Shown here in pieces: positions 24,617-35,042 of a stretch of DNA of 54,718 nucleotides. The stretch's first letter is position 1; each line of letters opens with the position of its first letter. Both the position numbers and the translations under genes were made by a program. The stretch comes from Clostridia bacterium (GTDB taxonomy: Bacteria; Bacillota; Clostridia; Oscillospirales; CAG-272): positions 1 to 54,718 of the forward strand of contig JAGAPG010000034.1 of NCBI GenBank assembly GCA_017623355.1. The letters run 5' to 3'. The notes under the pieces were generated by a model, which worked only from the letters and a program-made list of their open reading frames with translations, was not told the origin of the DNA and made no database searches.

Positions 24617-25903
24617 TTATTTTTTACAAATAACGGTTTTTCCACCCATATAAGGCTGAAGAACCTTTGGAATATTGATGCTTCCATCCTCATTCATATT
24701 GTTTTCGAGGAATGCAATAAGCATACGCGGTGGAGCAACGACAGTATTATTAAGCGTATGAGCGAAATATTTTTTGCCATCCTTTCCGTTTACTCTTATC
24801 TTGAGTCTGCGAGCTTGAGCATCCCCAAGATTTGAGCAAGAGCCAACCTCGAAATATTTCTTTTGTCTGGGTGACCAAGCCTCAACGTCAATGCTCTTAA
24901 CCTTAAGGTCTGCAAGGTCTCCGGAGCAGCATTCAAGCGTTCTTACAGGTATGTCCATGCTTCTGAAAAGATCAACCGTGTTCTGCCAGAGCTGATCAAA
25001 CCAATAAGGGCTTTCCTCAGGCTTACAAACAACGATCATTTCTTGCTTTTCAAACTGATGTATTCTGTAAACTCCGCGCTCCTCTATACCGTGCGCGCCC
25101 TTTTCCTTGCGGAAGCAGGGAGAATACGATGTGAGTGTTTGAGGAAGGCTGTCCTCAGGAAGTATAGTATCGATGAATTTACCGATCATAGAGTGCTCGC
25201 TCGTACCGATAAGGAAAAGATCCTCACCCTCGATCTTATACATCATAGCCTCCATTTCAGCAAAGGACATAACTCCCGTTACTACCTCGCTTCTTATCAT
25301 AAACGGGGGAATGCAGTAGGTAAATCCGCGATCAATCATAAAATCACGTGCGTAGGAAATTATTGATGAGTGAAGTCTTGCGATATCTCCCATAAGATAG
25401 TAAAATCCGTTTCCTGCAACCTTTCTTGCGCTATCAAGATCAAGTCCGCCGAGATTTTCCATAATTTCCGTATGATAAGGAATTTCAAAATCGGGAACTA
25501 CGGGCTCGCCGTATCTTTGAACCTCAACGTTTTCGCTATCGTCCTTACCTATCGGAACAGAAGGGTCGATGATGTTAGGAATAGTCATCATTATCTTCTT
25601 TATCTTCTCGGAATATTCCTCCTCGAGTCTTTCAAGCTCGGCAAGGCGTGCCGCTGCATCTGTAACCTGCTTTTTTACGCCCTCAGCTTCTTCCTTCTTG
25701 CCTTGAGCCATAAGCATACCAATCTGCTTTGAAAGCTTATTTCTATCGCCACGAAGCGTATCTCCCTCCTGCTTGAATGCGCGATACGCATCATCAAGCT
25801 CGATAACCTCGTCTACCAAAGGTAGCTTTGAATCCTGAAATTTGTTTTTGATGTTCTGCTTTACAACATCGGGGTTCTCTCTTAAAAATTTTAAATCGAT
25901 CAT
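24617..25903 (-). CDS. serS: Serine-tRNA ligase
   Basis: SerRS charges tRNA-Ser. The N-terminal coiled-coil arm (about 28-105) is rich in Lys, Glu and Leu. The catalytic core has ALYLIGTSEH-like FLIGTSEHSM, motif 2 SYSPCFRKEKGAHG, RIHQFEKQEM, and motif 3 NNTVVAPPRMLIAFLEN. The start is set at MIDLKFLRENPD, directly after GGAGGAAAAT. The length of 428 residues is normal. Transcription is controlled by the T-box leader upstream. Confidence 0.97.
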   Translation of the reverse strand: MIDLKFLRENPDVVKQNIKNKFQDSKLPLVDEVIELDDAYRAFKQEGDTLRGDRNKLSKQIGMLMAQGKKEEAEGVKKQVTDAAARLAELERLEEEYSEKIKKIMMTIPNIIDPSVPIGKDDSENVEVQRYGEPVVPDFEIPYHTEIMENLGGLDLDSARKVAGNGFYYLMGDIARLHSSIISYARDFMIDRGFTYCIPPFMIRSEVVTGVMSFAEMEAMMYKIEGEDLFLIGTSEHSMIGKFIDTILPEDSLPQTLTSYSPCFRKEKGAHGIEERGVYRIHQFEKQEMIVVCKPEESPYWFDQLWQNTVDLFRSMDIPVRTLECCSGDLADLKVKSIDVEAWSPRQKKYFEVGSCSNLGDAQARRLKIRVNGKDGKKYFAHTLNNTVVAPPRMLIAFLENNMNEDGSINIPKVLQPYMGGKTVICKK

Positions 25904-25913
25904 ATTTTCCTCC

Positions 25914-25955
25914 AAAAAACAAAGCACCCCTGCAATATGCAAGGGTGCAAAAATT
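25914..25955 (-). terminator. Regulated terminator of the serS T-box leader
   Basis: GCACCCTTGCA pairs with TTGCAGGGGTGC, followed by a T-run, 10 to 15 bases before the serS ribosome binding site. It should form when tRNA-Ser is charged. Confidence 0.85.
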
Positions 25956-26127
25956 TACACGGTACCACCTTGAGTTTAACTCAAAAACCTATAACGCGGT
26001 AAACGGCGTATTCATCATACGCAACTCGGGAATGGAACGCCGCACACACAAACGACACCTCTCAGCTACAAGCATCGCTCTCTTTTTGTATGTTTATACG
26101 GTTATTTTTCCGTCATAGTCTTTCTTG
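25914..26127 (-). ncRNA. T-box riboswitch (serine) controlling serS
   Basis: The T-box sequence AGGTGGTACCGTG lies at about 25959-25972. Upstream are the typical leader elements AGAGAGCGATG and GCTGAGAGGTGTCG. A UCC serine codon followed by A (GTTCCATTCC, codon at 26034-26036) is a credible specifier. A terminator helix follows the T-box and overlaps the antiterminator position. Uncharged tRNA-Ser should therefore turn on serS. Confidence 0.92.
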
Positions 26128-26132
26128 GCACA

Positions 26133-26161
26133 ATTATACTATAAAAAATATGAGTTGTCAA
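26133..26161 (-). promoter_or_regulatory. Consensus promoter of the serS T-box transcript
   Basis: -35 TTGACA, 17-nt spacer, -10 TATAAT, a perfect match, placing the RNA start near 26126. Confidence 0.92.
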
Positions 26162-26221
26162 GTAATAATATCATTTTTTTATTCATAGAATTTAATGAAA
26201 GATTTTTTAAGGAGATATAAT

Positions 26222-27766
26222 ATGAATGATTTTAATTTAAATGCGCCGTCGCCTAAAACCTGTAATTTTACAAAATTCAATCTCGAAAATAGCGTTTTTA
26301 CAGAGGTCAGTGAGGATTTTTCCTTGCCGGACTATGTTCCTGAGGTAAGGCGAGTTCTTTTCGCAAAGGCAAGCGTTTTGCCTGAAAGTAAATTTATATC
26401 CGAAGCAACCTCCTCCTCTTTCGTAGAGTTTGGCGGTACTGTTACATATGCCATAATTTACGTTGATGATGAAGGAAGGCTATGCTCAACTCCACTTTCA
26501 AGCTCCTTTGAGGAAAAAGCATCTCTTTCTACTCACCCAAGCACTGTTTTCATCGACACGTATGTAGATAATTTATCATTAAGGGTCGTTGCTCCGAGAA
26601 AACTTTCATTAAAAACAAGACTCAAGAGCAAGCTATATTCCTTCGAGGACAATGAATATTCCGAAAGCATCAAACCAAAATCAAGCGCAGATGAGCTTTA
26701 TATCGAAAGGCTTGGAAGAAGCATTACTTCTCTCGGCGTAAAGAGCGCGTCTATGCAAAATATCGGAATTTCCGAAAAATTCGACACTCCCCCAGCAAAA
26801 AATCCAGTTCCTATATGGTGCGATGCGGATATTTGCATAAAAAATTCCACAGCAAAAAGCGGTTATGTCGAGGTGGGATGCGATGTTCATATAAAATGTC
26901 TTTGCGAATGTGAGGGTGAAATAATCACTCTTTCGAAAACGATACCGCTTTATGAGGACATCGAATGTAACGGCGCGGAAGAAAAGGATAGCGTGCGCGC
27001 AACGGGAAGATGCGTAAGCCTTACCATATCAAGCGAAGAAAACGCAGAGAGCTCCTCTCTCTTTTTCGATGTAAGATGCGAAATAGATTGCGATGTATAC
27101 GGAAATTATGAAAACAACGTTACCTGTGACTGTTTTTCAACAAAATGTGAGGTTGATGCAAGCTATAAAAGCATTGATGTTTTCTCAAGCCTATGCGCTC
27201 AAAACCGTTCATTTTCCGTAAACGAAAATGTTCGCAGAAAAAGCAAGGATATGTCAGAAATAATCGACGTTTCTCTCAACCCTGTGGTTGATAAAGCTGA
27301 AATTAAAAATTCCAAGCTATCATTTATCGGCACGCTGAAGGCTAATGTTATTGGAAAAAGCCTTCCCAACGAAAACGCACAATGGGAATACGTATGTGAA
27401 ACCTACGATATTCCGTTCAAATACGACACGGATATTTCATCGGAAAATGAAATTTTCTCTCGTGTAAATGCAAACGCATTTAATTGTAACGCCCGCATTG
27501 ACGATGATAAGATATCCTTAAATACGGAAATATATATTAGCTATTGCGCCATAGCAAAGGAAAGCGTTAAGATTCTCGACACTGCTCAGCTTAAGACAGA
27601 AAACGAGTTTGAGCAGAATGAGGCTTGCATAAAAATATATTTTCCCAAATCCGGCGACACTCTTTGGGATATTGCAAAAAGATATCATACGAGAACAAAG
27701 GATATAATAGAACAAAATTCCCTTGAGGATGTGTCGCTAAAAGGCATTGAACATATTATAATTTGA
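26222..27766 (+). CDS. DUF3794 + LysM spore protein, SipL-like
   Basis: The 514-residue protein carries DUF3794 (SPOCS) modules, recognisable in VFTEVSEDFSLPDYVPEVRR near the N-terminus and repeated in the middle (SVNENVRRKSKDMSEIIDVS, then PVVDKAEIKNSKLSFIGTLK). It ends with a LysM domain (GDTLWDIAKRYHTRTKDI). This is the architecture of SipL of Clostridioides difficile, which binds the coat protein SpoIVA at the forespore surface. The start at 26222 follows AAGGAGATATAAT. No sigma-A promoter is obvious, as expected for a mother-cell gene; I could not define a sigma-E box. Gene identity as sipL is inferred from domain order. Confidence 0.82.
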   Translation: MNDFNLNAPSPKTCNFTKFNLENSVFTEVSEDFSLPDYVPEVRRVLFAKASVLPESKFISEATSSSFVEFGGTVTYAIIYVDDEGRLCSTPLSSSFEEKASLSTHPSTVFIDTYVDNLSLRVVAPRKLSLKTRLKSKLYSFEDNEYSESIKPKSSADELYIERLGRSITSLGVKSASMQNIGISEKFDTPPAKNPVPIWCDADICIKNSTAKSGYVEVGCDVHIKCLCECEGEIITLSKTIPLYEDIECNGAEEKDSVRATGRCVSLTISSEENAESSSLFFDVRCEIDCDVYGNYENNVTCDCFSTKCEVDASYKSIDVFSSLCAQNRSFSVNENVRRKSKDMSEIIDVSLNPVVDKAEIKNSKLSFIGTLKANVIGKSLPNENAQWEYVCETYDIPFKYDTDISSENEIFSRVNANAFNCNARIDDDKISLNTEIYISYCAIAKESVKILDTAQLKTENEFEQNEACIKIYFPKSGDTLWDIAKRYHTRTKDIIEQNSLEDVSLKGIEHIII

Positions 27767-27780
27767 AAATCAGCTTATGG

Positions 27781-27813
27781 AAAAGCGCCTGTGAATTCAC
27801 AAGCGCTTTTTAT
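27781..27813. terminator. Bidirectional terminator between sipL-like and uvrA
   Basis: AAAAGCGC...GCGCTTTT encloses the palindrome TGTGAATTCACA. Convergent genes end on both sides. Confidence 0.85.
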
Positions 27814-30650
27814 TAATCCTTATATCCGTTTAAAGCCTTTTTCACATATATTCCGGTGTAGGATTTCGGGTTTTGAGCTACCTCCTCGGGTGTTCCGATT
27901 GCAACTATCTGTCCACCCTCATCTCCTCCCTCAGGGCCGAGATCTATTATATAGTCAGCAGTTTTTATAACGTCAAGATTGTGCTCAATAACTATAACAC
28001 TGTTTCCTGCGTCAACTAAGCGTTCAAGAACGCCTATAAGTTTATTTACATCATCCGAATGAAGTCCCGTTGTCGGCTCATCAAGAATATAAACCGTTTT
28101 TCCCGTAGAACGCTTTGAAAGCTCGGTAGCAAGCTTTACCCTTTGCGCCTCTCCTCCTGAAAGTGTAGTTGAGGATTGACCTATCTTTACATATCCCAAG
28201 CCAACATCACATATTGTTTGAAGCTTTCTTGATATAGATGGGATCTCGCTGAAGAATACAGCGCCCTCCTCCGCCGTCATATCAAGAACATCTGAAATAT
28301 TCTTACCCTTAAATTTAACCTCTAAGGTGTCTTTGTTATAGCGTTTTCCCTTGCAAACATCGCATTTTACATACACATCAGGCAAGAAATGCATTTCTAT
28401 CTTCTTTACTCCGTCGCCCTCGCAAGCCTCACATCTTCCGCCTTTTACATTAAAGGAAAATCTTCCGGGACCGTATGAACGCATCTTAGCATCGGGAGTC
28501 TTAGCGAAAAGATCTCTTATTTCATTAAATAGACCTGTATACGTCGCAGGGTTTGAGCGCGGCGTCCTTCCTATCGGAGACTGATCTATTGCTATGACCT
28601 TATCAAGATTTTCAAATCCCTCTACACGATCGCATTTTCCCGGATACGTGATCGCTCTGTTTAGCTTTTTAGCAAGAGTCTGCAAAATTATTTTATTTAC
28701 AAGCGAGCTTTTTCCCGATCCGGAAACCCCTGTAACCGCGACAAAGCATCCGAGCGGTATCTCTACATTTATATTTTTAAGGTTATTTTCTCTTGCGCCT
28801 ATAACTCTTAAAAAGTTTCCGTTACCCTTTCGTCTTACGGTCGGAATAGCTATGGATTTTCTGCCTGAAAGATATGCGCCAGTTATGGATTTTTCATTTT
28901 TAATTATCTGATCCGGAGTTCCGCAAGCTACCACCTCTCCGCCGTGAACGCCTGCTCCAGGTCCGATATCTATGATATAGTCGGATTCAAGCATCGTTTC
29001 CTCGTCGTGCTCTACGACTATAACACTATTACCGACATCCCTAAGCTCCTTGAGAGTTTTTATGAGCTTACTGTTATCTCTTTGATGAAGACCTATGCTC
29101 GGCTCGTCAAGAATATACAAAACTCCCACAAGCGATGAGCCTATTTGAGTTGCAAGTCGTATCCTTTGCGCCTCTCCACCCGAGAGCGTGGCTGACTTTC
29201 GAGCCAAGGTAAGATATTCAAGTCCTACACTCTTCATAAATCCAAGACGCGCCTTTATCTCCTTCAAGATTTCCTTAGCTATTTCAGCCTCACCTGGAGT
29301 AAATTTCAACGAATTAACGAAATCAAGCTCATCCGTCACCGACATACGGCAAAATTCATCTATTGTTTTTCCGTTAACCGTTACTGATGCAGCGAATTTA
29401 TTAAGCCTTTGACCATGACACTCAGGACACGGAGTTTCCTCTATAAATTGCTCATAATATTCCTCGCCCATCATACTCATACGGTTCTCTATAGTCTTTA
29501 TTATTCCCTCAAACTTCACAGTTTGACGCTTATGCTGCTTTGCAAAATATCTGTCTATAGTATAATATTCATCACCCGTACCGTAAAGAAGCGCGTTCAT
29601 CTGCTCTTTGGTAAAAGCCTTTAGAGGGGTGTAAATATCAAAGCCCATTCTTTCTCCAACCGCCTTTATAAGAGGTCCCATCCAGCTTTCTTCCTCTATG
29701 GTTTTAAATCCGTTTACAGCTATAGCTCCCTCGTTTAATGAAAGCTCTTTATCCGGAATAATTTTTTCAGGAGAAATGTTCCTCATTTCTCCTATACCGA
29801 GGCAGTGTGGACAAGCTCCAAAAGGATTATTGAATGAAAACGAACGAGGCTCAAGCTCACCAAAGCTTATATTATGCTCCTCGCAGGCGTAATTCGTTGA
29901 AAATTCGTATTCACGCTCATTTTCCTCGCCTTTAGGAACTGTAACTACACTCACTCTGCCTTCTCCCGCCTTAAGCGCGTTTTCGACAGAATCCGCAAGA
30001 CGCGGACGAATACCGTCCTTCATAACAAGACGGTCAACTATTATATCTATATTATGCTTTTTTGTAAGCTCAAGCTCGATCTCCTCTGAAAGATCATAAA
30101 TAACTCCATCTATCCTGAGTCTTGCATATCCGCTTTTTCTCGCATCCGCTATTACCTTTTCGTGTCTGCCCTTTTTTCCTTTTATAACAGGAGAAAGAAC
30201 CATAAAGCGTTCTCCCTCCGGAAGTTCAAGTATCTTTTCGATAATTTGGTCAACGCTTTGCTGTTTTATCTCTTTTCCGCACACGGGGCAATGTACAGTA
30301 CCAAGACGCGCATATAAAAGTCTTAAATAATCGTATATCTCAGTAACTGTACCAACAGTTGATCTCGGGTTCTTCGATGTAGTCTTTTGATCAATTGATA
30401 TAGCGGGAGAAAGTCCCTCTATTGAATCTATATCGGGCTTGTCAAGCTGTCCTAAAAACATTCTTGCATATGACGAGAGTGATTCCACGAAGCGTCTGTG
30501 TCCCTCCGCGAATATCGTATCAAAAGCAAGAGAGCTTTTACCCGATCCTGAAAGTCCTGTAAGTATTACAAGCTTATCTCTCGGTATCGTAACATCTATA
30601 TTTTTAAGATTGTGAACTCTTGCGCCCTTTATCTCTATATTATTTATCAT
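27813..30650 (-). CDS. uvrA: Excinuclease ABC subunit A
   Basis: UvrA is the damage-recognition ATPase of nucleotide excision repair. Two ABC modules are present: Walker [15 protein letters not shown] and [14 protein letters not shown], each with an LSGGEAQR signature. The zinc-finger cysteines are in CPVCGKEI and in [11 protein letters not shown]...CDVCKGKRY, and the insertion has CPHCLGIGE. The length of 945 residues is standard. Its start overlaps the uvrB stop by 4 bases, so the two are coupled. Confidence 0.98.
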   Translation of the reverse strand: MINNIEIKGARVHNLKNIDVTIPRDKLVILTGLSGSGKSSLAFDTIFAEGHRRFVESLSSYARMFLGQLDKPDIDSIEGLSPAISIDQKTTSKNPRSTVGTVTEIYDYLRLLYARLGTVHCPVCGKEIKQQSVDQIIEKILELPEGERFMVLSPVIKGKKGRHEKVIADARKSGYARLRIDGVIYDLSEEIELELTKKHNIDIIVDRLVMKDGIRPRLADSVENALKAGEGRVSVVTVPKGEENEREYEFSTNYACEEHNISFGELEPRSFSFNNPFGACPHCLGIGEMRNISPEKIIPDKELSLNEGAIAVNGFKTIEEESWMGPLIKAVGERMGFDIYTPLKAFTKEQMNALLYGTGDEYYTIDRYFAKQHKRQTVKFEGIIKTIENRMSMMGEEYYEQFIEETPCPECHGQRLNKFAASVTVNGKTIDEFCRMSVTDELDFVNSLKFTPGEAEIAKEILKEIKARLGFMKSVGLEYLTLARKSATLSGGEAQRIRLATQIGSSLVGVLYILDEPSIGLHQRDNSKLIKTLKELRDVGNSVIVVEHDEETMLESDYIIDIGPGAGVHGGEVVACGTPDQIIKNEKSITGAYLSGRKSIAIPTVRRKGNGNFLRVIGARENNLKNINVEIPLGCFVAVTGVSGSGKSSLVNKIILQTLAKKLNRAITYPGKCDRVEGFENLDKVIAIDQSPIGRTPRSNPATYTGLFNEIRDLFAKTPDAKMRSYGPGRFSFNVKGGRCEACEGDGVKKIEMHFLPDVYVKCDVCKGKRYNKDTLEVKFKGKNISDVLDMTAEEGAVFFSEIPSISRKLQTICDVGLGYVKIGQSSTTLSGGEAQRVKLATELSKRSTGKTVYILDEPTTGLHSDDVNKLIGVLERLVDAGNSVIVIEHNLDVIKTADYIIDLGPEGGDEGGQIVAIGTPEEVAQNPKSYTGIYVKKALNGYKD

Positions 30651-32620
30651 TTTTCGCCTTTCGTAGCTTTAAGCTCCTTTATCCTATCACGCAGGAATGC
30701 AGCTTTTTCAAATTCGAGCTTTCTTGATGCCTCACGCATCTCGGATGTATATTGCTCAATAAGCTTTTCCTTGTCCTTAGCGCTAAGCTTGCGCTTTCTT
30801 TCCTTTTCGTCTGATTTTTTGCCAAGATCTATAACATCGTATACGTCCTTTATTATGGTTTTAGGAACTATTCCGTTGGCTTCGTTATACGATTTTTGAA
30901 TGTTTCTGCGTCGATTTGTTTCATCGATTGCGCTTTTCATTGATCTTGTAACAGTATCAGCATACATTATCACCTTACCGTTTGCGTTACGCGCAGCTCG
31001 TCCTATCGTTTGTATCAATGACGTTTCGGAACGGAAAAGTCCTTCCTTATCAGCATCAAGTATTGCAACCAATGACACCTCGGGGATATCAAGACCCTCT
31101 CTCAAAAGGTTAATTCCCACAAGCGCATCAAATTCGCCCATACGAAGAGAACGTATTATTTCCATTCTTTCAATAGTGTCTACATTATGATGTATATATT
31201 TGACCTTTAATCCGTTTTCCGTAAGGTATTCTGTAAGATCCTCAGCCATTTTGGTCGTAAGCGTCGTAACCAACACTCTCTCGCCTCTTTGGGCACGTAT
31301 CCTTATTTCGCCCATTACATCATCGACCTGCATTTCTATCGGTCTTATATCTATCTCAGGATCAACAAGACCCGTTGGACGTATAAGCTGCTCCGCTGTA
31401 TTCTCGGAATGCTGTTTTTCAAAATCTGCAGGAGTTGCCGATACGAATATCGTTTGATTTAATTTGCCCAAGAACTCATCAAAATACAGGGGTCTGTTAT
31501 CGTATGCTGACGGCAAACGAAATCCGAATTCTACAAGATTTTTCTTTCTTGCAAGATCTCCGCCACTCATTCCTCTTACCTGCGGAATAGCAACGTGACT
31601 TTCATCTATAAACATCACAAAATCCTTTGGGAAATAATCAAGAAGCGTATACGGTGTCGATCCTGGCTCTCTGCCGGAAAGTATTCTTGAATAGTTTTCA
31701 ACTCCGGAGCAAAATCCTATCTCTCGAAGCATTTCTATATCGTATTTTGTTCTTTCCTCTATTCTCTGAGCCTCAAGATGCTTGTTCTGTGACTTGAAAT
31801 AAGCGACACGCTCCTGCATTTCCTCATATATTTCCGCAAGAGCAGCTTCTCTTTTGTCGTCCGACACAACATAGTGATTTGCTGGGAATATAGCACAATA
31901 GCTAAGATGTCTTATAACCTCACCGGTCAGCGTATTTATCTCGCTTATACGGTCTATCTCCTCGCCGAAAAACTCTACACGTATAGCCTTATCAGAGGAG
32001 GATGCAGGCAAAATTTCAACCACATCTCCGCGTATTCTGAATTTATCACGAACAAAATTCACATCGTTTCTTTCATAATTCATGCTTATAAGACGGCGCA
32101 CCAATGTATCGCGATCAAGCTCCATACCTTCGCGTAAATCAATGAGCATTTTTTGATACTCCATAGGATCTCCCAATGAGTAAATGCACGACACAGATGC
32201 GACAATTATTACATCACGACGTTCAAAAAGAGAGCTCGTCGCGCTATGACGCAGCTTATCAATCTCGTCATTCACCATAGCATCCTTTTCGATATATATA
32301 TCCTTACCCGGAATATATGCCTCGGGCTGATAGTAATCATAATAAGAAACGAAATACTCCACCGCGTTATTTGGAAAAAGAGCTCGCATTTCCGTGCACA
32401 CCTGCGCGGCAAGAGTTTTATTCGGCTCTAAGATCAAGGTAGGACGGTTGATATTTGCTATAACATTCGCCATAGTAAAGGTCTTTCCCGAGCCCGTAAC
32501 ACCAAGCAAAGTTTGCATTTTTTTGCCGTTTTTAATGCCCTGTGTCAAGCTTTTTATCGCCTCGGGTTGATCTCCAGTCGGCTTATACGAGCTTTTAAGC
32601 TCAAATTTTCTATTATCCAT
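30647..32620 (-). CDS. uvrB: Excinuclease ABC subunit B
   Basis: UvrB is the DNA-loading helicase-like subunit. Walker A is [12 protein letters not shown]; the beta-hairpin region [12 protein letters not shown] inserts at the lesion; motif VI is QTIGRAARN; and the C-terminal UVR domain ([19 protein letters not shown]) binds UvrC. It is full length at 657 residues. It is the first gene of the uvrB-uvrA operon. A TTGACA lies upstream without a well-spaced -10, so the promoter is unresolved. Confidence 0.98.
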   Translation of the reverse strand: MDNRKFELKSSYKPTGDQPEAIKSLTQGIKNGKKMQTLLGVTGSGKTFTMANVIANINRPTLILEPNKTLAAQVCTEMRALFPNNAVEYFVSYYDYYQPEAYIPGKDIYIEKDAMVNDEIDKLRHSATSSLFERRDVIIVASVSCIYSLGDPMEYQKMLIDLREGMELDRDTLVRRLISMNYERNDVNFVRDKFRIRGDVVEILPASSSDKAIRVEFFGEEIDRISEINTLTGEVIRHLSYCAIFPANHYVVSDDKREAALAEIYEEMQERVAYFKSQNKHLEAQRIEERTKYDIEMLREIGFCSGVENYSRILSGREPGSTPYTLLDYFPKDFVMFIDESHVAIPQVRGMSGGDLARKKNLVEFGFRLPSAYDNRPLYFDEFLGKLNQTIFVSATPADFEKQHSENTAEQLIRPTGLVDPEIDIRPIEMQVDDVMGEIRIRAQRGERVLVTTLTTKMAEDLTEYLTENGLKVKYIHHNVDTIERMEIIRSLRMGEFDALVGINLLREGLDIPEVSLVAILDADKEGLFRSETSLIQTIGRAARNANGKVIMYADTVTRSMKSAIDETNRRRNIQKSYNEANGIVPKTIIKDVYDVIDLGKKSDEKERKRKLSAKDKEKLIEQYTSEMREASRKLEFEKAAFLRDRIKELKATKGEK

Positions 32621-32673
32621 GCTTCCGCCCCTTTCCTTTATATTCTTCTTGTTTTAACATTTATATATTCTGT

Positions 32674-32714
32674 CAAAAAACTTCCTCAAACCGCAAAAAA
32701 GCCGAGGAAGTGTT
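32674..32714 (-). terminator. Terminator of the small membrane protein gene
   Basis: ACTTCCTC and GAGGAAGT form the stem around a 16-nt loop, followed by a T-run on the leftward strand, just after the stop codon at 32717. Confidence 0.75.
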
Positions 32715-32716
32715 TG

Positions 32717-33328
32717 TTATTCAAGTTCTTTAAGCTCTTTTTTAGAAAACTCGTAGGCTACGGACTCCTCTCCCTTTTTATGAATTATAAGGTCGTTAAG
32801 TCCTTCTGAATCAAAATCGTGATCAACACCCTCTATCTTCATTCTTGCGATAAGATCGTCTTCCTTAAAGCTGTATTCCCCTTCGGAAAATTTATACTCA
32901 AGCTTTATATACACGTAGTTATACTTCGTTTCCTCGCCCAAAACGGTCGGAGTATATTCCTTATCATTTGAATCTCGAAGCACAAAACAAACGTCCTCAA
33001 AACCAGGATATTTTTCCTTGAGCGAATCAAGCTGATTCAAATTATATCTTATGCAAAACTGTACGTATCCTGCTTCTTCAATATAATAAAGAGAGTATGC
33101 ATAAAAGCCTCCATTTTCGGAAAATTCATCTCTTACAGGATGAGTGCGAACATCCTTTGATTCGGAATACGCAGACTTAAAGGTGTCGTTTATCGTGATA
33201 TCCTCCATAGCCCTATAATCTTGTTGACACATTCTCAAAAAGAGCACTGACAAAATAGCTATAAGCGCGATTATAAATACCCACGATATTATTCTTCCGA
33301 ATATACGCGGTTTTTCTCTTTCTTCCAT
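32717..33328 (-). CDS. Membrane-anchored protein of unknown function
   Basis: The 203-residue product has a charged N-terminus, one transmembrane helix (about 12-32, WVFIIALIAILSVLFL) and an exported domain rich in Tyr, Glu and Asp without a family I recognise. The ATG at 33328 follows GGAG by 7 bases; a GTG just before is less well placed. It has its own promoter and terminator and stands alone between uvrB and yceD. The function is unknown. Confidence 0.7.
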   Translation of the reverse strand: MEEREKPRIFGRIISWVFIIALIAILSVLFLRMCQQDYRAMEDITINDTFKSAYSESKDVRTHPVRDEFSENGGFYAYSLYYIEEAGYVQFCIRYNLNQLDSLKEKYPGFEDVCFVLRDSNDKEYTPTVLGEETKYNYVYIKLEYKFSEGEYSFKEDDLIARMKIEGVDHDFDSEGLNDLIIHKKGEESVAYEFSKKELKELE

Positions 33329-33378
33329 CACAAGTCTCCTTTTGATTATTTATTATATTATCTTAATTATATAGACAT

Positions 33379-33407
33379 ATTGTATCACAGTTTTCTCTTA
33401 TGTGCAA
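33379..33407 (-). promoter_or_regulatory. Promoter of the membrane-anchored protein gene
   Basis: -35 TTGCAC, 17-nt spacer, -10 TACAAT. It is back to back with the yceD promoter, only about 20 bases apart. Confidence 0.65.
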
Positions 33408-33425
33408 GTTTTTTTGAAAAAATAC

Positions 33426-33454
33426 TTGACAAAGTCTGTTTTTTTATATATAAT
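33426..33454 (+). promoter_or_regulatory. Consensus promoter of yceD-rpmF
   Basis: -35 TTGACA, 17-nt spacer, -10 TATAAT, a perfect match, about 60 bases before the yceD start. Confidence 0.9.
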
Positions 33455-33517
33455 AACTATGCTCAATTAAAACTCTGTTTATTTGAGCATTACGAAATAC
33501 TGCGACGGAGGGCTGAT

Positions 33518-34039
33518 ATGGTTTTAGATCTTACTTCTCTTATAAGCGGAAAGGTCTCAACGCTCGACTTTGAATACGAGCTTGATACTCAAAGTGAGGA
33601 TAATCCCATTATAGCGCCCGATGATGTGTCTTTCGCGCAAAGTGTAAAGGTGCGCGGTACTCTTACCGACACAGCCGGCTACATTACCTTAGAGGCTACT
33701 GCCGAGCTTGATTACACCTCACGCTGCGCAAGATGTCTGGAGGACATCTTTGGCAAATTTGTCCTTCAATTCAATCGCACTGTTGCGATTTCAGGTACTC
33801 TTCAAGACGAGGATAATGACAGCTTTGTCATCGTAAAAAACGGGAAATTGGACATCGACCGTGAGCTCGTTGAGGATCTGCTGCTTGAATTTCCATCAAG
33901 GCTCCTGTGTAAAGAGGAATGCGCAGGACTTTGTCCGAAATGCGGAAAAAATCTGAATTTTGGTCCTTGTGATTGCCCGAAGAAAAAAGAAATAGACCCA
34001 AGACTCGCAATTTTCGCAAAACTACTTGAAAACGATTAA
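33518..34039 (+). CDS. yceD: YceD family (DUF177) protein
   Basis: YceD/DUF177 proteins are encoded next to rpmF across bacteria and plastids and act in 23S rRNA or L32-related ribosome assembly. The 173-residue product has the central CARCLEDI block and the C-terminal cysteine cluster CKEECAGLCPKCGKNLN...CDC. The start at 33518 (MVLDLTSLISG) follows GGAGG; upstream in-frame codons lie in the promoter. rpmF follows after 56 bp. Confidence 0.92.
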   Translation: MVLDLTSLISGKVSTLDFEYELDTQSEDNPIIAPDDVSFAQSVKVRGTLTDTAGYITLEATAELDYTSRCARCLEDIFGKFVLQFNRTVAISGTLQDEDNDSFVIVKNGKLDIDRELVEDLLLEFPSRLLCKEECAGLCPKCGKNLNFGPCDCPKKKEIDPRLAIFAKLLEND

Positions 34040-34054
34040 GTAATGTGCTATAAT
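34026..34054 (+). promoter_or_regulatory. Internal promoter for rpmF
   Basis: -35 TTGAAA, 17-nt spacer, -10 TATAAT, overlapping the last codons of yceD. It would allow extra L32 synthesis independent of yceD. Confidence 0.7.
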
Positions 34055-34095
34055 ATTCAAGATAAAAGTTCAGTTCACAAAGGAGGTTCTTACAA

Positions 34096-34278
34096 ATGGC
34101 AGTACCAAAGAGAAAACAATCTCATTCCAGAACAAATCTCAGAAGATCGCAAAACAGCAAGATGACAGCTCCTACTATGGTTAAATGTCAAAGATGCGGC
34201 GAATACAATCTCGCTCACCGTGTATGCTCTGCTTGTGGCTTCTACGGCGGCAAGGAAATAGTTAAGAAGGCCGACTAA
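34096..34278 (+). CDS. rpmF: 50S ribosomal protein L32
   Basis: The 60-residue protein begins MAVPKRKQSHSRTNLRRSQ and carries a four-cysteine zinc ribbon, CQRCGEYNLAHRVCSACG, the zinc-binding form of L32. AAAGGAGG precedes the ATG. It forms the yceD-rpmF pair and is followed by a strong terminator. The usual plsX-fabH neighbours are not here. Confidence 0.98.
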   Translation: MAVPKRKQSHSRTNLRRSQNSKMTAPTMVKCQRCGEYNLAHRVCSACGFYGGKEIVKKAD

Positions 34279-34290
34279 TTTTAAACATTC

Positions 34291-34322
34291 AAGACCGCGA
34301 AGCCTCGCGGTCTTATTGTTAT
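34291..34322 (+). terminator. Terminator of yceD-rpmF
   Basis: A 10-bp stem, AAGACCGCGA with TCGCGGTCTT, followed by T-rich sequence. Confidence 0.88.
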
Positions 34323-34388
34323 TTTTATTTTTACTAAAAAACGAAGCTTTTCATTTTTTCAAATTTTTCGTTTTACACGGAGCTCATT

Positions 34389-34913
34389 ATGAAATATATT
34401 CCTAAAAAAGCAGATCTTAAGGCTCGTATCCTTTATGCCTCTCTATTTATTATATCTGTATTTTGTATGATGATTGATTTTGTTCCGAGGCTAAAGCCTA
34501 TTTTTTCATCAATAGGGCTTGTTTGTCTTGTCGCTTCACTTTATCTTTTTATAAGATTTGAATTCACAATATATGAATATATTCTTATTGAAAGAAACAA
34601 CACCCTTGATTTTTATGTGAACAAGATCACAGGCAGACGATCAAGCTATGTTTGCTATTTTCCGCTTACCGACGCCTGTGAAATACGCTCCTACACAAAA
34701 AATTTAAAAAAAGAAATTTGCGAAAAATATAAAAATGTTTCATTTTATAAATATAATCAAAATATATTTCTCAAGGAAAAACAGGTTGTTATATTTAACA
34801 ACGACGGAAAATATATCGCTATCGTATTTGAGCCTGATGAAAAATTCGCATTCACTGTAAGTCAAGAGATTTCACGGATCAAGGAATCAAGCTCTGATGA
34901 ATCTCAATTATAA
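34389..34913 (+). CDS. Small membrane protein of unknown function
   Basis: The 174-residue product has two adjacent transmembrane helices (about 13-33 and 38-55) followed by a cytosolic-looking domain of about 115 residues with the pattern ERNNTLDFYVNKITGRRSS. This resembles membrane proteins with a PH-like tail, but I cannot assign a family. GGAG lies shortly before the ATG. It may be co-expressed with nothing, since terminators lie on both sides. Confidence 0.65.
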   Translation: MKYIPKKADLKARILYASLFIISVFCMMIDFVPRLKPIFSSIGLVCLVASLYLFIRFEFTIYEYILIERNNTLDFYVNKITGRRSSYVCYFPLTDACEIRSYTKNLKKEICEKYKNVSFYKYNQNIFLKEKQVVIFNNDGKYIAIVFEPDEKFAFTVSQEISRIKESSSDESQL

Positions 34914-34916
34914 ATT

Positions 34917-34943
34917 AAAAAAGCCGTAAAAACGGCTTTTTAT
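34917..34943 (+). terminator. Terminator of the small membrane protein gene
   Basis: AAAAAGCCGT and ACGGCTTTTT form a short GC-cored stem with a T-run, directly after the stop. Confidence 0.85.
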
Positions 34944-34991
34944 TATACAATTGTAATTCATATATTCATATGTTCATATATAAAATTATTT

Positions 34992-35022
34992 TAAAACCCG
35001 CTAAAATAGCGGGTTTTTAAAA
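34992..35022. terminator. Terminator of the EamA-Nudix unit
   Basis: AAAACCCGCTA pairs with TAGCGGGTTTT. It works for the leftward EamA gene ending at 35043 and could act in both directions. Confidence 0.8.
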
Positions 35023-35042
35023 TTTTATGCTTTGTGCTGTTA

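Noticed and set aside
32645-32700. uvrB promoter at the TTGACA near 32674
   Set aside because: No -10 box occurs at a 16-18 base distance, and the TTGACA overlaps the terminator T-run of the preceding gene.
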